Below are positions 6,690 to 10,692 of a stretch of 10,692 nt of DNA, in pieces. Within the stretch, counting starts at the first letter, position 1, and each line of letters opens with the position of its first letter. A program made the position numbers and the translations under genes. The DNA lies in assembly GCA_013696525.1 (NCBI GenBank), contig JACCYK010000508.1:1-10692 (forward strand), in the 5' to 3' direction. This DNA is from Chloroflexia bacterium (lineage in GTDB: Bacteria; Chloroflexota; Chloroflexia; Thermomicrobiales; UBA6265). The notes under the pieces were generated by a model. That model was not told the origin of the DNA. It ran no database searches and saw only the letters and a list, made by a program, of their open reading frames with translations.

Positions 6690-7367
6690 GTGGGTGAATA
6701 TTTGGGAGCGATCCTGAGCATTGTGGTGATCGACCTCGTGCTCTCGGGAGACAACGCGGTCGTAATCGGGATGGCGGCGCGCTCGTTGTCTCCCGAGAAT
6801 CGGCGGCGGGCGATTATTTTCGGCGGCGCCGGCGCGATTGGGCTTCGCATCCTGTTCACCGCGCTCGCGGTCTTCCTGCTTAGCGTCCCCTATCTCCAAG
6901 CGATCGGCGGCGTGTTGCTGCTCTACATCGCGTACAAGCTGATCCGGCCGCAACAGACCCTTCATGAGGTGGCCCAAGCCGGATCCTTACGCGAAGCGAT
7001 CAAGACCATTATCCTCGCCGATGTGGTGATGAGCTTAGACAACATCCTTGCCGTCGGCGGCGCCGCGCATGGCGATATCCGGCTGCTGCTTTTCGGCCTG
7101 GCGCTCTCGATCCCGATCATCTTGTTTGGCGCGGAGCTGGTCGCCCGCTTGCTGGGACGGCTGCCGGTCCTGGTCTACGTGGGGTGTTTCGTGCTGATCG
7201 TAACGGCGGTGGAGATGATTCTCGGCGACGCCGTGATCCATGAGCGGTTCATGGTGTCGCTGCCGGCGACGATTGGGATCATGGCCCTTCTCAGCCTGAT
7301 CATTATCGGCTCGGCGGTGTGGACGGGGCGCCGTCAAGGCACGGAGCTTACCGGCGGCTCGCATTAG
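6690..7367 (+). CDS. TerC/YjbE-family membrane protein, probable metal (Mn) exporter
   Basis: A 225-residue integral membrane protein with about seven helices, a normal length for the short YjbE-type TerC proteins. The family signature occurs twice, as expected from its internal repeat: DLVLSGDNAVVI with D15, D21 and N22 in helix 1, and LADVVMSLDNILAV with D111, D117 and N118 in the second half. These acidic residues sit in the membrane and are thought to bind the metal. Members are linked to Mn2+ export, including loading of secreted enzymes in Bacillus, or to tellurite resistance; Mn2+ is the likelier substrate. The family is often controlled by the yybP-ykoY Mn riboswitch, but I cannot find its conserved elements in the 163 nt upstream. 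It is 163 bp downstream of ctaAB and may share read-through. It converges with the LuxR regulator. Confidence 0.88.
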   Translation: MGEYLGAILSIVVIDLVLSGDNAVVIGMAARSLSPENRRRAIIFGGAGAIGLRILFTALAVFLLSVPYLQAIGGVLLLYIAYKLIRPQQTLHEVAQAGSLREAIKTIILADVVMSLDNILAVGGAAHGDIRLLLFGLALSIPIILFGAELVARLLGRLPVLVYVGCFVLIVTAVEMILGDAVIHERFMVSLPATIGIMALLSLIIIGSAVWTGRRQGTELTGGSH

Positions 7368-7457
7368 GCGGCAGCCTCCGATCGGTCCGAAACAAAGCGA
7401 TCGGGACGAACCGGCATTGAAGATGAAACCGGGGATCGGGGTTACGCGTACACGCTA

Positions 7458-7495
7458 GTGAGGGTATCTCCCCACGATACGATGGATGCTCTCAC
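7458..7495. repeat. Nested inverted repeats
   Basis: Outer arms GTGAG (7458-7462) and CTCAC (7491-7495) enclose inner arms GTATC (7464-7468) and GATAC (7476-7480). It is the first of three hairpins in a row in the gap between convergent genes. The short arms make it uncertain as a real structure. Confidence 0.3.
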
Positions 7496-7504
7496 CCTGA
7501 CCCC

Positions 7505-7527
7505 ATGGAGTGCTGCACACACTCCAT
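7505..7527. terminator. 8-bp hairpin in convergent intergenic region
   Basis: ATGGAGTG (7505-7512) and CACTCCAT (7520-7527) pair perfectly around a 7-nt loop. It lies 138 nt after the terC stop, directly before the stronger hairpin at 7544. It may be an accessory terminator stem or mRNA 3'-end structure; neither strand has a T-tract after it. Confidence 0.4.
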
Positions 7528-7543
7528 CATCTCCCCTTCCCGA

Positions 7544-7572
7544 ATGGGCCCGGCCAATCAGGCCGGGCCCAT
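7544..7572. terminator. Strong bidirectional terminator hairpin
   Basis: ATGGGCCCGGCC (7544-7555), loop AATCA, GGCCGGGCCCAT (7561-7572): a perfect 12-bp GC-rich stem with a 5-nt loop between the convergent terC and LuxR genes, 177 nt after the terC stop and 71 nt after the LuxR stop. Position and symmetry fit a shared terminator. A uridine tract is nearly absent on either side (ACTTC on plus), as is common in GC-rich genomes, so it may work as a stalling or mRNA-stabilising hairpin instead. Confidence 0.7.
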
Positions 7573-7642
7573 ACTTCATGCCCGGGCGAACATTCCCGGG
7601 GCCGCCGTCAGCGTTGCCGGACGGATCCCGCGGGGTTGGCAA

Positions 7643-8386
7643 TCAACGGCGAGGCATGATGCTCCATGACGTCGTGGGCATCGCCGGCATCGGGGGCTCG
7701 AGGCCGGCCTCCTGTATTGACAGCCATCCCCGTCGCAAGGCATGCACGACCGCCTCCGTCCGGTCACCGACCCCGAGTTTGCGTAGGATCGCCGTCATGT
7801 GGTTCTTCACGGTCTGGGGGCTGATACCGAGGGCAAGGCCGACCTCGGCGTTGGTCATGCCGGTGCTGATGTTTCGCAGGATCTCCAGCTCGCGGCAGGT
7901 CAGCGGCGAACCGCCAGGCGCAAAGCCATTCGTGGTCGCGTGGTCGCGAACCTGTCTGGTCATCTGGAGCGTTGTCGCCCGCGGCATGAGGCGCGGCCTC
8001 TCGCTCAGCGGTCCCTCTTGTGCGACCCGGATGACGGTTTGCAGTAACTGGGCCTCGGAGATGTCTCTACTAATGAATTTCCTGGCGCCCGCGTCCAACG
8101 TGCCAAGTACGACATCGCCGGCGGCGCGGTCGCCGAGGCCGATGATCTTGAGGGCCGGGAATCGGCGACGAAGCTCAGCGATGAGACCGAACGCGGGCTC
8201 ATCCAGGAGTGTCAGGCCAACAACGGCGATGTCGGGACGACACTCGGCGGCGGCGGTCAACGCAGCATGGGCCAGACCGACGCTGGCGATGACGCGAATC
8301 CGATGATCGCCTTCCAGGCAGGCCGCCAGCCCCCGGCGAAACAGGCACTCCCGCTCCGCCAAAAGGACAGTAATAGACTGTTGCAC
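7643..8386 (-). CDS. LuxR-family regulator with degenerate receiver domain
   Basis: A 247-residue protein of NarL/FixJ layout. Residues 4-125 are receiver-like; 163-222 form the LuxR/GerE helix-turn-helix with TCRELEILRNISTG and NAEVGLALGISPQTVKNHM, which is fully typical and should bind DNA as a dimer. A Pro/Met-containing tail of about 20 residues follows. The receiver lacks the phosphorylation chemistry: the acidic pair (usually ADDH) reads A10-E11-R12-E13, the phospho-acceptor Asp is G57 (PDIAVVGLTL), the Thr/Ser switch is G85, and the conserved Lys is R107. It therefore probably works without a histidine kinase. The start is GTG 8386 with AAAGGA at 8393-8398 and a 6-nt spacer, placing the first beta strand directly after; an upstream ATG at 8512 would add 42 residues with no family match. 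No kinase gene is adjacent. Target genes are unknown; the gene lies 273 bp downstream of the permeases. Confidence 0.88.
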   Translation of the reverse strand: MQQSITVLLAERECLFRRGLAACLEGDHRIRVIASVGLAHAALTAAAECRPDIAVVGLTLLDEPAFGLIAELRRRFPALKIIGLGDRAAGDVVLGTLDAGARKFISRDISEAQLLQTVIRVAQEGPLSERPRLMPRATTLQMTRQVRDHATTNGFAPGGSPLTCRELEILRNISTGMTNAEVGLALGISPQTVKNHMTAILRKLGVGDRTEAVVHALRRGWLSIQEAGLEPPMPAMPTTSWSIMPRR

Positions 8387-8424
8387 CCTGGTTCCTTTCA
8401 GTCGCCATTGGCACCGGAACCGTG

Positions 8425-8441
8425 CCCCGGCTTGGCCGGGG
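8425..8441 (-). promoter_or_regulatory. Hairpin in the leader of the LuxR-type regulator
   Basis: CCCCGGC-TTG-GCCGGGG (plus-strand reading) is a perfect 7-bp stem with a 3-nt loop, 39-55 nt upstream of the regulator's GTG. An overlapping, mutually exclusive 5-bp pairing GGCAC/GTGCC lies at 8410-8426. It could be an operator (for instance for self-control) or mRNA structure. An AT-rich patch around 8490-8510 upstream of it is the likeliest promoter area, but I see no convincing boxes. Confidence 0.35.
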
Positions 8442-8588
8442 AGAACGCCCAGCGTCGTCGCCAAGCGGTTTGTTGAATTCGAGCGCCAACTACTATCAAT
8501 AAATACGTTCACCGGTGACGATTGGATCCGTTAGACATACCCGGACCGCCATAGCCTTGGCTACCCATACGTTCGCTACCGGGGCAAA

Positions 8589-8635
8589 GACGGAGCCGAA
8601 TCTCGCATTCGTTGGGACGCGAAGCTGCCTCCGTC
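8589..8635 (-). terminator. Possible terminator after the permease operon
   Basis: On the minus strand, 24 nt after the second permease's stop, GACGGAG and CTCCGTC (8629-8635 and 8589-8595) pair perfectly around a 33-nt loop that holds an inner 5-bp hairpin (8597-8601/8607-8611). The last arm is followed by TTTGCC. The long loop and short T-run make it a weak candidate, but it is the only one in the 273 bp before the LuxR gene, where I see no further gene. Confidence 0.35.
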
Positions 8636-8659
8636 ACCCATGGTATCAGGCTGTCGACG

Positions 8660-9550
8660 CTAGTCCGTTGTCGCGTGTCGACCCAGACCCGCGGGTGGGG
8701 TTGGACCGCGGACAAGCCCCGTGATCGCGATCAACGTCAACACGTACGGCAGGGCAATAATGAGATCCTGCGAGATTGGCAGGTCGAATGCTTGCACCTG
8801 GAAACGCACGGCCTGTGCCAAGCCAAATAATAAGGCGGCGCCGAACATCCCGAACGGCGTCCAATTGCCAAATATAACGGCCGCCAGGGCGATGAAGCCC
8901 CGCCCGGCGGTCATGTTTGTCGTGAACTGAGAGAGGTCACCGATCGAAAGATAGGCGCCGCCGAGACCGGACAGCACGCCGCTCATGATGACCGCCGCGT
9001 AGCGATACCTGGCGACATCGATCCCCACGCTCTCCGCCGCCTGCGGATGCTCGCCACAGGCGAGAATGCGGAGCCCGGGCTTGGTCATGAACAAGACATA
9101 ATGAGCGAGCGGGACGAGGAGGATGGCGACGGGGACGAGCATGTTGAGCCCGGCGCCAATTGTCGGCAGGCGGTCGACGGTGGGGGAGCCGCCCGCCTGG
9201 CCCCAGATTCGCTGGTTCAGAAACGCGGTGACGCCCAGCGCCAGCAGCACGATCGCCGTCCCGGCCACGATTTGGTTCGCCCGCAGCGTAATGCTCCAGA
9301 AGGCGAAAACGGTAGCGCCGAGCCCGCCGATGACCATGGCGAAGAGCAGGCCGAGGAGCGGCTGGCCGGTGAAATAGGTGCCCACCACGGCGGCAAAGGC
9401 GCCAAACAGCATCAGCCCCTCAAGTGAGATGTTGATGATACCGGATCGCTCCGAGAGGAGACCGCCCATGCCGGCGAAGACCAGCGGCACCGCCGAGCGC
9501 AGCGTCGCCGTCAGGAGCGCCAGGGAGAAGAAGTCGAAGAAGCCGTCCAG
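8660..9550 (-). CDS. ABC transporter permease, nucleoside (NupQ/YufQ) type, CTG start
   Basis: Inner-membrane permease of the BMP-family nucleoside importers, partner of the permease upstream. The signature GGLLSERSGIINISLEGLMLFGAF lies early in the protein as expected (the family form is ERxGvlNIgxEGmML). RANQIVAGTAIVLLALG, the cytoplasmic coupling region LACGEHPQAAESVGIDVARYRY, and AGRGFIALAAVIFGNW near the last third are also typical. From CTG 9550 it has 296 residues, a normal length, and includes the hydrophobic first helix (FFDFFSLALLTATL). The frame is closed by TAG at 9560-9562, and no ATG, GTG or TTG occurs between there and the GTG at 9490, which would cut off that helix and has no Shine-Dalgarno. 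AGGAG at 9557-9561 sits 6 nt before the CTG. I therefore prefer CTG. Confidence 0.85.
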   Translation of the reverse strand: MDGFFDFFSLALLTATLRSAVPLVFAGMGGLLSERSGIINISLEGLMLFGAFAAVVGTYFTGQPLLGLLFAMVIGGLGATVFAFWSITLRANQIVAGTAIVLLALGVTAFLNQRIWGQAGGSPTVDRLPTIGAGLNMLVPVAILLVPLAHYVLFMTKPGLRILACGEHPQAAESVGIDVARYRYAAVIMSGVLSGLGGAYLSIGDLSQFTTNMTAGRGFIALAAVIFGNWTPFGMFGAALLFGLAQAVRFQVQAFDLPISQDLIIALPYVLTLIAITGLVRGPTPPAGLGRHATTD

Positions 9551-9556
9551 GGAGTG

Positions 9557-9561
9557 CTCCT
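9557..9561 (-). promoter_or_regulatory. Shine-Dalgarno supporting a CTG start
   Basis: AGGAG on the minus strand with an ideal 6-nt spacer to CTG at 9550-9548. It overlaps the TAG stop (9562-9560) of the upstream micro-ORF, an arrangement that favours reinitiation of translation. Confidence 0.6.
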
Positions 9562-9658
9562 AGCGCGTGGGCCGGGCGGTTGCCCGCTCGCGACGAGATC
9601 CGTTCTCTACGATGGCCGTTGCCAAGTGCTCGGGCGCCAGCCGCATCAGTGTCCTCAT
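9560..9658 (-). CDS. Possible 32-residue micro-ORF between the permease genes
   Basis: The ATG at 9658 shares one base with the TGA stop of the upstream permease (TGATG), and the frame ends with the TAG inside the Shine-Dalgarno of the next permease, so it fills the gap exactly. A second ATG at 9646 (28 residues) has GAGG with a 6-nt spacer and may be the real start. The product is short, basic and soluble (it begins MRTLMRLAPEHLATAI, then an Arg-rich tail). Codons end mainly in G or C. It may be a real small protein, a coupling ORF that carries ribosomes from one permease to the next, or chance. No family is recognised. A small hairpin (9573-9577/9582-9586) lies in its 3' part. Confidence 0.35.
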   Translation of the reverse strand: MRTLMRLAPEHLATAIVENGSRRERATARPTR

Positions 9659-10692
9659 CAGATCGCCGGTGGCTGGACGGCGGGCGGGACGTCCGGCTCC
9701 CCGGCGTCGGCGGCCGCCCGGTCCCGGGTCGAGCCGCGGGCGCGGGCGGCTTGCTGCCGGCGACGACGGAAGTAATCGATGGCGGAGAAGGCGGCGACGG
9801 ACAGGATGAAGAGACCGAGCAAGACGGAAACGAGATCGCGCGGGGTGCCGGCCGTGCTTTGCATGCGCGTGGCGCCGGCATTGAGGGCGCCGAACAGGAG
9901 CCCGGCCAGCACCACCCCGGCCGGATGATTGCGGCCGACGAGGCCGACCGCGATCGCGGTGAACCCATAACCGGATGAGATGTTGAAGTAGCGGCCCTGG
10001 AGGCCCAGTGTCTCACCAGCGCCGGCGAGGCCGCCCAGGACACCGCTCAACACCATGGCAACGGTGATCGTCTTGCCCCAGGAGACGCCGGCATAGGCGG
10101 CGGCGCCGCGGCTGATGCCGACCATTCGCAACCGGTAGCCGAACGTGGTCCGGAACAGGACGTACCAGAGGATGACGGCGGCGACGAGGGCCAGGATCAG
10201 CCCGGCGTGCAACCGGGTGCCTTCGATGAGCCGCGGTAGCTCCGCTTCCGGCACGGCCGGGTTCGTGGCCTGAAGGCTGGGGTTGACCATGGAAAAGATC
10301 CCCTGGTTGGCGATGACGTAGGCGCTGATCCGGAAGGCGATGTAGTTGAGCATGATCGTCGTAATCACCTCATGTGCCCCGGTCCGGGCCTTGAGGAACC
10401 CCGGCAAGCCGCCCCAGAAGCCGCCGGCGACGACAGCCGCCAGCACCGCGAGGGGGAGATGAGCAAAGATCGGCAGGCCGAGCGGGGTCGCGGCGACGAG
10501 CCCCGCCGCCAGGCCGCCCAGCACCAGTTGGCCCTCAATGCCGATATTGAACAAGCCCGCTTGGTAGGCAATGGCGAAGGCGAGACCGCCGAGGATCAAC
10601 GGGGCGGCCGCGATCAGCGTCTCCGAGATCTCGCGCGGGCCGCCGAAGGCGCCGATGAACATCGCTTGGTAGGCGAGGAGCGGATCCTGCCC
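9658..10692 (-). CDS. ABC transporter permease, nucleoside (NupP/YufP) type (5' end outside window)
   Basis: Inner-membrane permease of a nucleoside ABC importer; it would pair with the following permease, an ATPase and a BMP-type lipoprotein, both expected upstream beyond the right edge. The signature AYQAGLFNIGIEGQLVLGG is near the N-terminus, followed by KARTGAHEVITTIMLNYIA and, in the second half, GISRGAAAYAGVSWGKTI and GYGFTAIAVGLVGRNHPAG, all typical of the family. The frame stays open to the window edge, and the residues before the first internal Met (GQDPLLAYQAMFIGAFGG) match the family, so the true start lies outside. After the last helix comes a charged Arg/Ala/Pro tail of about 35-40 residues, likely disordered and longer than usual. 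It is followed at once by the micro-ORF and the second permease, surely one operon. Confidence 0.93.
   Translation of the reverse strand, partial: GQDPLLAYQAMFIGAFGGPREISETLIAAAPLILGGLAFAIAYQAGLFNIGIEGQLVLGGLAAGLVAATPLGLPIFAHLPLAVLAAVVAGGFWGGLPGFLKARTGAHEVITTIMLNYIAFRISAYVIANQGIFSMVNPSLQATNPAVPEAELPRLIEGTRLHAGLILALVAAVILWYVLFRTTFGYRLRMVGISRGAAAYAGVSWGKTITVAMVLSGVLGGLAGAGETLGLQGRYFNISSGYGFTAIAVGLVGRNHPAGVVLAGLLFGALNAGATRMQSTAGTPRDLVSVLLGLFILSVAAFSAIDYFRRRRQQAARARGSTRDRAAADAGEPDVPPAVQPPAI

Noticed and set aside
7379..7412. Imperfect direct repeat around CGATCGG
   Set aside because: Two copies of about 13 nt with several mismatches, 19 nt apart; not more than expected by chance in GC-rich DNA.
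7458..8306. Plus-strand 282-codon frame opposite the LuxR regulator
   Set aside because: Antisense shadow of an unambiguous regulator, running through the terminator hairpins; composition is Ser/Arg/Pro-rich with no domain.
8509..8715. Short minus-strand frames between the LuxR gene and the permease
   Set aside because: Low-complexity, no Shine-Dalgarno, and overlapping the permease 3' end in another frame.

Overview
The window is GC-rich chromosomal DNA. It encodes mostly single-copy metabolic and membrane functions, and I see no phage, transposase, CRISPR or rRNA/tRNA genes. The most informative gene is a fused heme A synthase/heme O synthase, an architecture known from Thermus and, as I recall, from Thermomicrobia-type Chloroflexota. 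Together with the alpha-type (feedback-inhibited) glutamine synthetase and the codon style, this suggests an aerobic, GC-rich, deep-branching bacterium, perhaps Chloroflexota. That placement is inference and rests on no search.

Left part, minus strand: glnA (about 15-20 codons of its 3' end lie outside the window), preceded by a 166-bp leader with two clean dyads, then an MFS exporter of the YbjJ type. The MFS gene diverges from a plus-strand fold-II PLP enzyme of the threonine dehydratase/serine racemase family; the 197 bp between them should hold both promoters.

Middle, plus strand: a Pro/Ala-rich hypothetical ORF, a possible 51-codon ORF, then ctaA-ctaB in one reading frame. The small ORF ends in an ATGA overlap with the ctaAB start. 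After them comes a TerC-family metal exporter. TerC converges with a minus-strand LuxR-type regulator across 275 bp packed with hairpins, including a 12-bp perfect stem that can serve both directions as terminator.

Right part, minus strand: the LuxR regulator has a receiver domain that has lost the phospho-acceptor Asp and the other phosphorylation residues. Upstream of it lie two ABC permeases of the nucleoside (NupP/NupQ, BMP-family) type; the first runs off the right edge. The second permease lacks a usual start codon at the position its homology and Shine-Dalgarno predict, and seems to start at CTG. The gap between the two permeases is filled exactly by a 32-codon micro-ORF whose stop codon lies in the Shine-Dalgarno of the second permease.

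The genes do not form one pathway. Themes are nitrogen and amino-acid metabolism (glnA, dehydratase), terminal-oxidase cofactor supply (ctaAB), metal efflux (TerC) and nucleoside uptake (permeases). I found no convincing new multi-gene system. The items most worth checking are the degenerate receiver, the CTG start with its micro-ORF, the unusual active-site residues in ctaAB, and the small ORF coupled to ctaAB.
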